Part shown: one piece after another, positions 1 through 7,887 of the stretch | Layout of the letters: every line of letters starts with the position of its first letter | How positions within the stretch are numbered: the stretch's first letter is position 1 | Assembly (NCBI RefSeq): GCF_014192275.1 | Contig: NZ_JACHXR010000015.1 | Coordinates: 39,449 to 103,448, forward strand | From: Halomonas stenophila | GTDB lineage: Bacteria; Pseudomonadota; Gammaproteobacteria; Pseudomonadales; Halomonadaceae | Direction: 5' to 3' | Length of the DNA stretch: 64,000 bases | The notes under the pieces: model-generated | The model's database searches: none | What the model was told of the DNA's origin: nothing | What the model saw: only the letters and a program-made list of their open reading frames with translations | Program-made: the position numbers and the translations under genes

Positions 1-1346
1 ACCCCGGCCGCGGACCCCACGGAGAGCAGGCTGCCGCCGACACCGGCGGTGAGGGTGATCAGCAGCCAGTTGCCCATGGACATGTCGGGCTCCATGGAGA
101 TGACCGCGAACATCACCGGAATGTTGTCGACCACCGCCGAGACCACGCCCAGCACGATATTGGCCCAGGTGGGATCCCAGCCGGCATAGAGGGACTCGGA
201 CAGCAGCGCCAGATAGCCCATGAAGCCCAGGCCGCCCACCGACATCACCACGCCGTAGAAGAACAGCAGGGTATCCCACTCGGAACGGGCGATACGCGTG
301 AAGACGTCGAAGGGCACCACGCTGCCCAGCGACTCGAGCTTGCGCCAGTCGCCGCGCTGGCTGTAGCGGGTGCGCTTGCGCGCCAGGGAGCGCGGCAGGC
401 TGCGGCGCAGGTAGTAGCCGAAGAACTGCAGGAACCCGAGGCCCATCATCATGCCCAGGGCCGGCGGCAGGTTCAGCACGGTATGGCAGAGCACGGCGAT
501 CACCACCGTGAGCAGGAACAGGAAGACGATGCGCCGGGCGCCGCGCTTGAGCCAGACCGCCTCCTCGAGGGAGCCGGGCTTGCGGTTCCTGATGAAGGCG
601 CTCATCACCAGGGCCGGCAGCAGGTAGTTGACCAGCGACGGGCCGAGCAGCTCGAAGAACTCCTGGAACTCGACCAGCTTGGCCTGCCACACCATCAGGG
701 TGGTGATGTCGCCGAAGGGGCTGAAGGCGCCACCGGCATTCGAAGCCACCACGATATTGACGCAGCACAGGTTGATGAAGCGCTTGTCGCCCTCGGCCAC
801 CTTGAGCACCACCGCGCACATCAGCATGGCGGTGGTCAGGTTGTTGGCGACGGTCGAGATCCAGAAGGCCAGCACGCCGGTGATCCAGAACAGGGTGCGG
901 TAGCTGAACCCCGTTTCCACCATCCAGGCGCGCAGCTTGTCGAAGACCCGGCGCTCTTCCATGGCGTTGACGTAGGTCATCGCCACCAGCAGGAAGAGCA
1001 GCAGCTCGGTGTACTCCAGCAGGGTCGCGCTGAAGGCGTGCTCGACGGCGTCCGGCAGGCCTTCCTGGACATAGATCCAACCGATCAACATCCAGATAAG
1101 GCCCGCCGCCACGAGCACCGGCTTCGACTTGCGCATGTGCAGCTGTTCCTCGGCCATCACCAGGCCGTAGGCGACGAGGAACAGCATCACCGCGGTGAAG
1201 CCGCTCAGCGAATAGGTCAGGTCGAGCTCGCCGGCGCCGGCGGCCAGCAGCGGTGGGCTGAACAGCGCCAGAACGACGAGCACGAGAATCCCTGGCCATC
1301 GGGCGCTGTGCCGGAGCCAGTGGGGCGAATGTCGGTGAGTCAGCAT
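1..1346 (-). CDS. nhaD: NhaD-type Na+/H+ antiporter, C-terminus cut by window edge
   Basis: Multi-pass inner-membrane protein that should exchange cytoplasmic Na+ or Li+ for protons. The reading frame starts at the ATG whose complement is at 1344-1346, with a hydrophobic signal-like segment (WPGILVLVVLALFSPPLLA) and then repeated membrane spans. ArsB/NhaD family landmarks visible are STVANNLTTAMLMCAVV and VASNAGGAFSPFGDITTLMVW in the first half and SAVVDNIPVMFAVISMEPD near the cut end. About 448 codons are present; the family is usually near 480-500. NhaD is typical of halophilic and alkaliphilic bacteria, in line with the other ion exchangers in this window. It appears monocistronic, transcribed toward position 1. 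Confidence 0.93.
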   Translation of the reverse strand, partial: MLTHRHSPHWLRHSARWPGILVLVVLALFSPPLLAAGAGELDLTYSLSGFTAVMLFLVAYGLVMAEEQLHMRKSKPVLVAAGLIWMLIGWIYVQEGLPDAVEHAFSATLLEYTELLLFLLVAMTYVNAMEERRVFDKLRAWMVETGFSYRTLFWITGVLAFWISTVANNLTTAMLMCAVVLKVAEGDKRFINLCCVNIVVASNAGGAFSPFGDITTLMVWQAKLVEFQEFFELLGPSLVNYLLPALVMSAFIRNRKPGSLEEAVWLKRGARRIVFLFLLTVVIAVLCHTVLNLPPALGMMMGLGFLQFFGYYLRRSLPRSLARKRTRYSQRGDWRKLESLGSVVPFDVFTRIARSEWDTLLFFYGVVMSVGGLGFMGYLALLSESLYAGWDPTWANIVLGVVSAVVDNIPVMFAVISMEPDMSMGNWLLITLTAGVGGSLLSVGSAAG

Positions 1347-1648
1347 GAACGAAAACATCCTGGGAAAGAGGGGAGGAGGGGGTGGAAGCGCGCAAGATTC
1401 TACAGCAGGGCCGGAGATATCACTAATGGGGCTGGTTGATCGACGTATGAAATGCCGTCATCGACGGGCTTTCCCGTCCTGCATGGCCGAGGATCCTGAT
1501 GCCGGCGGGGCGTGCGTGGCGGCGGCAGTCTGAGCGAAAAAGCTTAAGGCTTTCTTAAGGAAGGGCGGGTCGCGGGCCCTCGGGACCCTCGTTCCGGGCG
1601 TGGCGGGGGCGCCGGCCAGGTACCTGCGTCCTGCCGCCGGCATCCAGG
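1347..1648. other. Intergenic region upstream of nhaD
   Basis: About 300 bases with no convincing gene. It should hold the nhaD promoter near 1350-1450. Around 1540-1560 there is an AT-richer patch (AAAAAGCTTAAGGC) that stands out from the surroundings. Nothing more can be supported. Confidence 0.4.
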
Positions 1649-1800
1649 ACCTAGGCTTTGTCTGGAAAGTCGACGAGCGAAGGCTAGACAAGGCAAAAAT
1701 CGGTGAAAAGGCGGAGTTTACAGGTAGTAAATGAGCACTTTGAGCCGATTTTTAACGCCGTATAGCCGAGCGCAGGCACTTTTCGGACATTGCCTAGGGC
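1649..1800. repeat. MITE-like imperfect palindrome of about 150 bp
   Basis: The outer ends ACCTAGGCTTTGTCTGGAAA and TTTTCGGACATTGCCTAGGG are inverted copies of each other with few mismatches. Moving inward, GGCAAAAATCGG pairs with CCGATTTTTAACGCC and GTAGTAAATGAGC lies at the axis. The whole unit is therefore a long near-palindrome with no coding capacity, as expected for a non-autonomous miniature inverted-repeat element or a REP-like unit. I did not find a second full copy in this window. It sits between two genes and could form a large cruciform or transcript hairpin. Confidence 0.6.
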
Positions 1801-1834
1801 TGTGCCGACCATGGTGGCGCAGGGTGGCACCGCC

Positions 1835-2989
1835 TCATGGTGCCGTGGCCGGGAAGCGGGCCAGCACCTCCCGGACGTCGTCGTCGCGACGGATCACGAG
1901 GGGCAGCAGCGTCCCCGGAGGTTGCTCGCGGACCCGGGCGGACAGCTCCGCGGGGGCGTCCAGCGGCCGCCCCGCCGCGGCGAGGATCACGTCGCCTTCC
2001 CGCAGGCCGGCCGCCGCGGCCACCGAGTCCGGCTCGACCGACTGGATCACCACCCCGGCCGAGCGGGGGCCGATCATCACGCCGAGGCGCGGCGGCGCCG
2101 GGGGCGCGAAGGAGGCCTCGTCGCCGAGGGTGAAGTAGCCATCGGCCAGCCCCTCGGGCGGCGCCTGGCAGTCCGCTTGCTGCGGGCGCGGCATCAGGCT
2201 CTGCTGATCGGTCACGCCCAGGTCGGCCAACTGGTGAGGCACGCCGTGCCCGAAGCTCAGGTGGCGCAGGCCCATCAGGCCCACCACCAGGGCGCCGTCC
2301 TCGGCGGCCTCGGCCAGGGCGCTGGCCATGACCCGGTCCCAGACCAGCTGGGCGGCGACGAAGCGCTCCTGCGCGGCGGGATCGTCGCCTCCGGCATGTT
2401 GGTCGAAGACCTCGGCCAGGGACCGACGATAGCCCGGCGAGGGGGCGGCGGGAGGGGGGATATCGAAGCGCTCCCCGGCGGGGACCGACGCCCAGCCGTC
2501 GCCGGCCAGCCGGCGACGCAGGGCGGGGGCGACGTTCAGCGCCCTGAGCGGCACGCCGTGCATGCGGGCGAAGTGCAGGATCGGCAGGTAGAGGGCCGGG
2601 TCGAGGCCCCAGGCCGTCGCCCAGTCGCTGGCCTCGAGGAACGCGGCCTCGTCGAGCTCACCGGCCACCCAGGCATCCAGGGCCGGCTGGGCCTCCCGGG
2701 GCAGCATCTCCAGGCCGATCACCATGTCGGGGCGCAGGGCATGCAGGCCGGCGAGGGTATGCAGCTGCCAGCGATGATGGGCCGGCCGGTCGTGCTCCTC
2801 GCCGAGCAGCACCACCGACTGGCGGGCCAGGTTCCGCATCAGCGCGTCGGCGGCCACCGGTGTGCCATCGGCGGCCAGCCACTGGCCGGGCAGCGGGCAG
2901 GGGGCGGCGAGACCGGCGAGCGGCAGGGCGAGCCCCGCCACCAGGGCCAGGCGGGACCCGAGGACGGCGAGACGGGAGGGGCGAGACAT
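1835..2989 (-). CDS. ChaN-family haem-binding-like protein with C-terminal PDZ domain
   Basis: 384-residue exported protein. A signal peptide (about residues 1-28, LALVAGLALPLAGLAA) is followed by a ChaN/PF04187 domain: the segments QSVVLLGEEHDRPAHHRWQL and VIGLEMLPREAQPALDAW are the family landmarks. Residues about 295-375 form a PDZ domain (RLGVMIGPRSAGVVIQSV, GLREGDVILAAAGRPLD). ChaN relatives are implicated in haem or iron handling at the envelope; the coupling to a PDZ domain suggests binding of a protein partner or substrate C-terminus. The exact function is not known. It is a single gene, divergent from the methyltransferase at 3120. Confidence 0.8.
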   Translation of the reverse strand: MSRPSRLAVLGSRLALVAGLALPLAGLAAPCPLPGQWLAADGTPVAADALMRNLARQSVVLLGEEHDRPAHHRWQLHTLAGLHALRPDMVIGLEMLPREAQPALDAWVAGELDEAAFLEASDWATAWGLDPALYLPILHFARMHGVPLRALNVAPALRRRLAGDGWASVPAGERFDIPPPAAPSPGYRRSLAEVFDQHAGGDDPAAQERFVAAQLVWDRVMASALAEAAEDGALVVGLMGLRHLSFGHGVPHQLADLGVTDQQSLMPRPQQADCQAPPEGLADGYFTLGDEASFAPPAPPRLGVMIGPRSAGVVIQSVEPDSVAAAAGLREGDVILAAAGRPLDAPAELSARVREQPPGTLLPLVIRRDDDVREVLARFPATAP

Positions 2990-3119
2990 GGGGCTTCCTC
3001 GCGAGCGGCGACTGGGTATCTCACCCTACCCCCAGGCGAGGCGTGAGCAAAGCGGGCCATGCTCCGGGGCGGGGAATGCGTTACCCTGCGCCTCCCGCGA
3101 GCCATCCCCGGAAGGCATC

Positions 3120-4316
3120 ATGTCCCCGTCCCATGCCCAACGCTTCCAGTGCCTGACTGCCCTGCTGGCCGAGTGGCGGGCCCTGTGGCGTCCGCTGCCC
3201 TTTCAGCATCGCGAGATGCCCTGGGGGAATCGCGTCGCCGGCCTCGTGGACACCCTGCTGGCACTGCCCGACGACGAGGTGGAACGGCGGCAGGCCGCAC
3301 CCTTCGCGGATTCGCCGCTGGCGGCCTGGTTGCCGGTGGACGAGCTGGCCGCGCTGGTGGCCCTGCCGTCGGGCGTGTCGCCCGCCGCCGCGCTGCCGGA
3401 CGGCTGGGGCGAGGGCATCGGCGCACGCAAGTGGCGACAGATCCAGGCCTTCGCGTCCCGGGTGCCCGTGGATGAGGGTGAGCTGGTGGAGTGGTGTGCC
3501 GGCAAGGGCCACCTGGGCCGGACCCTGGCACGGCTGCATCGGCGACCGGTGACGGGGCTGGAGCGGCAGCCGAGCCTCTGCGAGGCGGGCCAGGACCAGG
3601 CCGACCGGCAGGGCCTGGCGGTGCGGTTGCAGCCCCAGGACGTGATGGCCACCGACGCCGCGCGCTGGCTGGCGCCCGGCATGCGGGTCGCGGCCCTGCA
3701 TGCTTGCGGCGACCTGCACGGGCGGCTGCTGACCCTGGCCGCCGAGACCGGTAGCGCCGTGAGCCTGGCCCCCTGCTGCTACCATCGCATCGCCGCGGCG
3801 GACTACCGGCCGCTGTCCCGCCAGGGCCGGGAGCTGCTGGCGGCCCGGGACTGGACGCCGAGCCGCGAGGACCTGGCCATGGCGGTGCAGGAGACGGTCA
3901 CCGCGCCGCGCGGCGTGCGCCGTCACCGCGAGCGGGCCAATGCCTGGCGGCTGGGGTTCGATCTGCTGCAGCGGGAGGTGCGCCGGCGCGATGCCTACCT
4001 GCCGGTGCCCAGCCTGGCCTATGGCAAGCTGCCGGACGACTTCGCCGGCTTCTGCCACTGGGCGGCGGAGCGCAAGGGCCTGGCCCTGCCGGCGGGGCTC
4101 GACTGGTCCGCCCATGAGGCCGCCGGCTGGCGGCGTCTGGCCGCGGTCACGCGGCTGGAGCTGGTCCGCCACCTGTTCCGGCGCCCATTGGAGATCTGGC
4201 TGGCCCTGGATCGCGTGCGCCTGCTGGAGGAGGCCGGCTTCCGCGTCACCCTGGCCACCTTCTGCGAGCGGGAGCTCACCCCACGCAACCTGCTGATCGA
4301 GGCCACGCCCCCATAG
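3120..4316 (+). CDS. SAM-dependent methyltransferase (METTL25/Methyltransf_32-like)
   Basis: 398 residues from the ATG at 3120, which lies just after the purine-rich GGAAGG; the open frame extends upstream without conserved features, so the later start is chosen. The centre shows a Rossmann methyltransferase core: ELVEWCAGKGHLGRTLARLH is motif I, followed by VTGLERQPSLC (acidic loop) and VAALHACGDLHGRLL with SLAPCCYHR. That combination is typical of the PF13679 group that includes eukaryotic METTL25/RRNAD1-like proteins; bacterial substrates are not established. A strong hairpin at 4320-4349 lies just after the stop codon. Confidence 0.75.
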   Translation: MSPSHAQRFQCLTALLAEWRALWRPLPFQHREMPWGNRVAGLVDTLLALPDDEVERRQAAPFADSPLAAWLPVDELAALVALPSGVSPAAALPDGWGEGIGARKWRQIQAFASRVPVDEGELVEWCAGKGHLGRTLARLHRRPVTGLERQPSLCEAGQDQADRQGLAVRLQPQDVMATDAARWLAPGMRVAALHACGDLHGRLLTLAAETGSAVSLAPCCYHRIAAADYRPLSRQGRELLAARDWTPSREDLAMAVQETVTAPRGVRRHRERANAWRLGFDLLQREVRRRDAYLPVPSLAYGKLPDDFAGFCHWAAERKGLALPAGLDWSAHEAAGWRRLAAVTRLELVRHLFRRPLEIWLALDRVRLLEEAGFRVTLATFCERELTPRNLLIEATPP

Positions 4317-4319
4317 AAT

Positions 4320-4349
4320 ACCGGCCATGCGGGTATCCGCATGGCCGGT
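4320..4349. terminator. Strong hairpin between convergent genes, probable bidirectional terminator
   Basis: ACCGGCCATGCGG and CCGCATGGCCGGT form a perfect 13-bp stem around a GTAT loop. It lies 4 bases after the methyltransferase stop and 20 bases after the stop of the convergent YbaK-like gene. There is no long T run on either side. Confidence 0.65.
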
Positions 4350-4369
4350 CGAGGTCGAGACGCCTGGCG

Positions 4370-4840
4370 TCAGTGGTGACGGCTGAACTCGCCGTGGCGG
4401 CTGTCGGCCATCAGGCGGTCGAACTCGCTGCCGCTCATGTGTACCAGGGTCTCATGGTCGCCGGCATCGAAGTAGATATCCGGCTGGTGACGCAGCTGGT
4501 CGTCGAGATAGACCTGCAGCCCGTAGGCCTGGCCTACCGCGATGGTGGCCCCGGGATCGCAGTCCTCGAACTCCCGCCGGATCTCGTCCTCCGAGGCCAG
4601 TTCCAGCTTCTCGTGGAAGAGCTGCGAGAGCTTCTCCAGGTCGGCATCGCAGGTGCTGGGCACCACGGCGACGCGATAGCCGGCGTCACCATGCAGCATG
4701 ATCGCCTTGGCCATCTGGTTGCCGCCGACATGCGACATCTGCGCAATGCGGCTGGTCGAGACCTCGCGTGGGTGGGGAACTTCCTCGTAGTCGATATCAC
4801 AGGCGCGGAGGTATTCCCGTATCGTCATCGGCATGGCCAT
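4370..4840 (-). CDS. YbaK/ProX-like aminoacyl-tRNA editing domain protein
   Basis: 156 residues comprising one YbaK/EbsC-type domain, the fold that hydrolyses mischarged aminoacyl-tRNAs. The landmark strand-loop pieces are visible: EVPHPREVSTSRIAQMSHV at the N-terminus, MAKAIMLHGDAGYRVAVVPS with the conserved lysine of the active site, and DPGATIAVGQAYGLQVYLDD. A ribosome binding site (GGAGG) precedes the ATG at 4840. The amino-acid specificity cannot be read from the sequence. Stand-alone proteins of this kind work in trans to synthetase editing. Confidence 0.8.
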   Translation of the reverse strand: MAMPMTIREYLRACDIDYEEVPHPREVSTSRIAQMSHVGGNQMAKAIMLHGDAGYRVAVVPSTCDADLEKLSQLFHEKLELASEDEIRREFEDCDPGATIAVGQAYGLQVYLDDQLRHQPDIYFDAGDHETLVHMSGSEFDRLMADSRHGEFSRHH

Positions 4841-4950
4841 GACATTGCCTCCTTCGGCCGCCAGGGCCGAAACGTCGGGTTACCGTGTCTCCCTTCTTGG
4901 CATGTAGGACTCCACACCTTCCAGCATAGCGCGGCTGGCCACGGATGCGA

Positions 4951-5385
4951 TCAGATCGTCATCCAGGGCGAGGCCTCACGGTCGGTGAACTGCTTCACCT
5001 CATAGGGGGCCTGCTTGGGGCCGGGCATGCCCGGGGTACCCGTCGGCATCCCGGCCAGGCCGATGCCGTCGATGTCGGGGCGTTCCTCGAGCAGGCGATC
5101 GATGGCGGCGAAGGGCACGTGGCCCTCGATCACATAGCCCTCGAGTTCGATGGTGTGGCAGGCGCCTTCCCCGTAGGGGATGCCGGCGGCCTGCTTCACG
5201 CTGCCGATATCCTGGGTCTCGATGACCTCCACGTCGAAGCCGTGGGCCTCCATCTGGCGGGCATAGGCCGTGCAACAGCCGCAGGAGGGATTCTTGTAGA
5301 GCCGCGCCTCGAGGGCATCGGCGTGGGCGATGCCGCCGGTGAGCAGCAGGCCGGTGGTCAGCAGGGGGGCCAGGCTGGCTTTCAT
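4951..5385 (-). CDS. DUF411 periplasmic metal-binding protein (copper-linked)
   Basis: 144 residues from the ATG at 5385, which begins a clear signal peptide (MKASLAPLLTTGLLLTGGIA). The frame is open further upstream but the signal peptide fixes the start. The mature part carries the DUF411 signature LYKNPSCGCCTAYARQMEAH, a CxCC metal site, and YGEGACHTIELEGYVIEGHV. DUF411 proteins usually sit in copper resistance clusters. It lies 50 bases downstream of the Met-rich Spy-like gene on the same strand, so the two probably form an operon for periplasmic copper handling. Confidence 0.85.
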   Translation of the reverse strand: MKASLAPLLTTGLLLTGGIAHADALEARLYKNPSCGCCTAYARQMEAHGFDVEVIETQDIGSVKQAAGIPYGEGACHTIELEGYVIEGHVPFAAIDRLLEERPDIDGIGLAGMPTGTPGMPGPKQAPYEVKQFTDREASPWMTI

Positions 5386-5435
5386 CGTGGGTCTCCGGTG
5401 ATGGATGGCCGGCGGGGCGCCGGCCGGGTCGCGGG

Positions 5436-6290
5436 TCATTCGGGGGAGGCTTGGTCCCCGGGGGTGAGTCGCTGGCGCTGCTCCTCGTCGAGCAGGCCCT
5501 GCAGGGCATCATGCAGGGCACGACGTTCGAGCCACATCCGGCGCTGCAGCTCGGCCAGGCGGGTCTGGGTCTCCGCGAGGGCCTCGGCATCCGGTGCGTC
5601 CTCGGCATGGAGTTCCGCCATCAGGGACTGCCGGAGCCGCATCATCTCGCCGCGGCGCTCATACTGGGCGGCCTGGTGTTCCGCCATCAGTTGCCGGGCC
5701 TGCTGGTGCTGTTCCGGGGTGAGCAGGGTCCAGAAACCGGGCCCCATGCCCTGACCGGGATAGCCGCCCATCATGCCTGGGCCCATGCCCTGGCCAGGAT
5801 AGCCGCCCATCATGCCGGGCCCCATGCCCTGGCCATGATAGCCGCCCATCATGCCGGGCCCCATGCCCTGGCCAGGATAGCCGCCCATCATGCCGGGGCC
5901 CATGCCCTGGCCATGATAGCCGCCCATCATGCCGGGCCCCATGCCCTGGCCAGGATAGCCGCCCATCATGCCGGGCCCCATGCCCTGGCCAGGATAGCCG
6001 CCCATCATGCCGGGCCCCATGCCCTGGCCGGGGTAGCCGCCCATCATGCCGGGGCCCATGCCCCCGCCGGGGTAGCCGCCCATCATGCCGGGGCCCATGC
6101 CCCCGCCGGGGTAGCCGCCCATCATGCCGGGCCCCATGCCCTGGCCATGATAGCCGCCCATCATGCCAGGGCCTTGGCCCTGACCATCGGGGTCCGTATG
6201 CGCACCGCCATGCCCTATGGCGGCCGGGCTGGCAAGCACCGCGATGGCCAGGGCCGTGCCGAGGGAGAGGTGGAAGCTGCGACGTTGCAT
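5436..6290 (-). CDS. Spy/CpxP-like periplasmic protein with 11 Met-rich tandem repeats
   Basis: 284 residues from the ATG at 6290, which starts a signal peptide (MQRRSFHLSLGTALAIAVLA). After it comes a low-complexity region of eleven copies of GPGMMGGY within a 13-residue unit, (GMGPGMMGGY[PH]G[QG]), about residues 35-180. The C-terminal 100 residues are helical and charged, starting LLTPEQHQQARQLMAEH, like Spy/CpxP/LTXXQ proteins. Methionine- and histidine-rich repeats bind Cu(I) or Ag(I) in other periplasmic proteins, and the adjacent DUF411 gene supports a copper role. The DNA repeat is 39 bp and nearly identical, so copy number should vary between strains. Confidence 0.75.
   Translation of the reverse strand: MQRRSFHLSLGTALAIAVLASPAAIGHGGAHTDPDGQGQGPGMMGGYHGQGMGPGMMGGYPGGGMGPGMMGGYPGGGMGPGMMGGYPGQGMGPGMMGGYPGQGMGPGMMGGYPGQGMGPGMMGGYHGQGMGPGMMGGYPGQGMGPGMMGGYHGQGMGPGMMGGYPGQGMGPGMMGGYPGQGMGPGFWTLLTPEQHQQARQLMAEHQAAQYERRGEMMRLRQSLMAELHAEDAPDAEALAETQTRLAELQRRMWLERRALHDALQGLLDEEQRQRLTPGDQASPE
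5735..6195 (-). repeat. 39-bp tandem repeat array inside the Spy-like gene
   Basis: About eleven near-identical 39-bp units encode the 13-residue Met/Gly/Tyr repeat. Differences are limited mainly to the codon for Pro or His after Tyr and for Gln or Gly in the next position, and third-base changes are few. This points to recent expansion by slippage or unequal recombination. Confidence 0.9.
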
Positions 6291-6540
6291 GGTGTGTCTC
6301 CTGACGGGCCCGAGGCCCGCTTGGGTCAGCATCGATCGGTGGTTGCCCCGCGGTCCGCCCGTGCAAAGTGCGCGGAACCCGCGTGGTTTCAGGCTAGCCC
6401 AGCAGCGGATGTGGTCCCTTGACTTGTATCAATGGCGCCGCGGGAAGTAAAGCTTTGTGCTGGACATAGGTCGTTGTTATGCGGTGATTTTCATGTATAT
6501 CGAATGAATTGGGGGAGTCTCGTGAGGCGATTGCCTTGAT

Positions 6541-6558
6541 TTATGGAACGATCGATAC
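6541..6558. promoter_or_regulatory. Probable TetR operator, copy 1
   Basis: TTATGGAACGATCGATAC lies 12 bases before the tetR start codon, and the identical 18 bases recur before the next gene (7173-7190). The core GGAACGATCGATACC is an imperfect palindrome centred on CGATCG. Such placement implies autorepression. Confidence 0.75.
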
Positions 6559-6570
6559 CAAAGTGAGGGC

Positions 6571-7158
6571 ATGACACGAGGACGCCCCATCGCCTTCAGC
6601 CCCGACGACGCCCTGGCCGCTGCTTTGCAGGTGTTCTGGGCCAGCGGTTATCAGGCCGCCTCGACGCGGCAACTGCTCGAGGCCATGCAGCTTTCCCGCA
6701 GTAGCCTGTACCAGGCCTTCGGCAGCAAGGAGCAGCTGTTCCTCGCGGCCCTGTCCCGCTATCGGGAACGCCTGATCGAGCGCCTCGATCGGCGCCTGGA
6801 GGCCGCCCCCACGGCGGGTGACTTCCTCGAGACGCTGTTCCTCGAGACCGCCCGGGAGGCGGCCACCGAACGCGCCGCCCTGGGCTGCCTGATCTTCAAC
6901 TCGGCCACCGAGCTCGGTCGCCGCGACGACGTCCCGGCCCGCGAGGCTCGCGACGGCGTGGCGGCGATCACCGGGGTCTTCCGCCGTGCCGTGGAACGCG
7001 GCCAGGCGGAGGGCAGCATCGCCCCGGGGCGCGATCCCGACCAGCTGGCCCGCTACTTGACCCTGGGCATGGCCGGGCTGCGCACCCTGATCAAGAGCGG
7101 TACCGGCCCCGAGGAGGCCCGCCAGGCGGCGGCGCTGGTCCTCGAGGCCCTGGAGTGA
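6571..7158 (+). CDS. TetR/AcrR-family transcriptional regulator
   Basis: 195 residues. The N-terminal helix-turn-helix is clear: ALQVFWASGYQAASTRQLLE followed by MQLSRSSLYQAFGSKEQLF. The C-terminal ligand domain contains RAALGCLIFNSATELG, the pattern of the TetR_C group with a conserved GCL segment. It is 63 bases upstream of the CMD-family gene and both carry the same 18-bp operator in front, so the regulator probably represses itself and that gene; the ligand is likely a reactive or electrophilic compound, by inference from the target only. Confidence 0.85.
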   Translation: MTRGRPIAFSPDDALAAALQVFWASGYQAASTRQLLEAMQLSRSSLYQAFGSKEQLFLAALSRYRERLIERLDRRLEAAPTAGDFLETLFLETAREAATERAALGCLIFNSATELGRRDDVPAREARDGVAAITGVFRRAVERGQAEGSIAPGRDPDQLARYLTLGMAGLRTLIKSGTGPEEARQAAALVLEALE

Positions 7159-7172
7159 ATTTCCTGCGCCTT

Positions 7173-7190
7173 TTATGGAACGATCGATAC
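7173..7190. promoter_or_regulatory. Probable TetR operator, copy 2
   Basis: Exact second copy of the 18-bp sequence TTATGGAACGATCGATAC, 31 bases before the ATG of the CMD-family gene and just after the tetR stop. Confidence 0.75.
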
Positions 7191-7221
7191 AAAAAGGCGC
7201 ATCCACAGAGGAGGCAAGACC

Positions 7222-7791
7222 ATGACTGCCGACTATCGCATCGAATTGGCGCCCCAGACCCTCGATAACGCCGACGACAAGGCCCGGCCCTTGCTCGAGC
7301 AGGCCAAGGAGAAGCTGGGCTTCGTGCCCAACATGTATGCCGGCATGGCCAAGGTGCCGGGGGTGCTCGACACCTACCTGCATGGCTATCAGCTGTTCCG
7401 CGAGAACTCCGGCTTCTCGCCGGCCGAGCAGGAGGTGGTCTTGTTGACCATCAGCCGGCTCAACGGCTGCGAGTACTGCATGTCCGCCCACAGCATGCTC
7501 GCCGACAAGGTCTCCCAGGTCCCTGAGGCCGCCATCCAGGCCCTGCGCGAGGACCGCGAGATCCCCGACGCCCGCCTGTCGGCGCTGAGCCGCTTCACCC
7601 GGGTGATGTTCGAGACCCGCGGCAATCCCTCGAAGGCAGAGGCCAGCGCCTTCCTGGACGCCGGCTTCGAGGAGCGGCACATGCTACAGGTGGTGCTGGC
7701 CCTGGCGGTGAAGACGCTCAGCAACTACTCCAACCACCTGAACCATCCCGAGCTGGACGAGGCCTTCGGCGACTACGCCTGGAAGGGCTGA
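7222..7791 (+). CDS. Carboxymuconolactone decarboxylase/AhpD-like peroxidase-family protein
   Basis: 189 residues. The CxxC active site with its downstream histidine is present in the segment LTISRLNGCEYCMSAHSMLA (CEYC...H), as in AhpD-like alkylhydroperoxidases. LGFVPNMYAGMAKVPG near the N-terminus is the usual family helix. The protein lacks a signal peptide and should be cytoplasmic, reducing peroxides or related electrophiles with an unknown electron donor. It is transcribed with or right after tetR and has its own copy of the operator. A ribosome binding site (GAGGAGG) precedes the start. Confidence 0.85.
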   Translation: MTADYRIELAPQTLDNADDKARPLLEQAKEKLGFVPNMYAGMAKVPGVLDTYLHGYQLFRENSGFSPAEQEVVLLTISRLNGCEYCMSAHSMLADKVSQVPEAAIQALREDREIPDARLSALSRFTRVMFETRGNPSKAEASAFLDAGFEERHMLQVVLALAVKTLSNYSNHLNHPELDEAFGDYAWKG

Positions 7792-7845
7792 GGCCTGCCG
7801 GGATCTGCGGCCGCACCTCGCCGGCCGCCACCTTCTGATGGCCCG

Positions 7846-7867
7846 CGCCCCGCCTTCGTGCGGGGCG
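7846..7867. terminator. Hairpin between convergent genes
   Basis: CGCCCCGC and GCGGGGCG form an 8-bp stem around CTTCGT, between the CMD-family gene and the convergent yjbQ pseudogene. The flanking T content is low, so the call is moderate. Confidence 0.5.
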
Positions 7868-7887
7868 TCTTGACGTGATGTCCCTGC

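Noticed and set aside
483..1439. Plus-strand open frame opposite nhaD
   Set aside because: Antisense shadow; nhaD motifs are on the other strand.
5735..6195. Regularly spaced 39-bp repeats that could be taken for a CRISPR array
   Set aside because: Units are contiguous with no unique spacers and are in frame within a signal-peptide protein.
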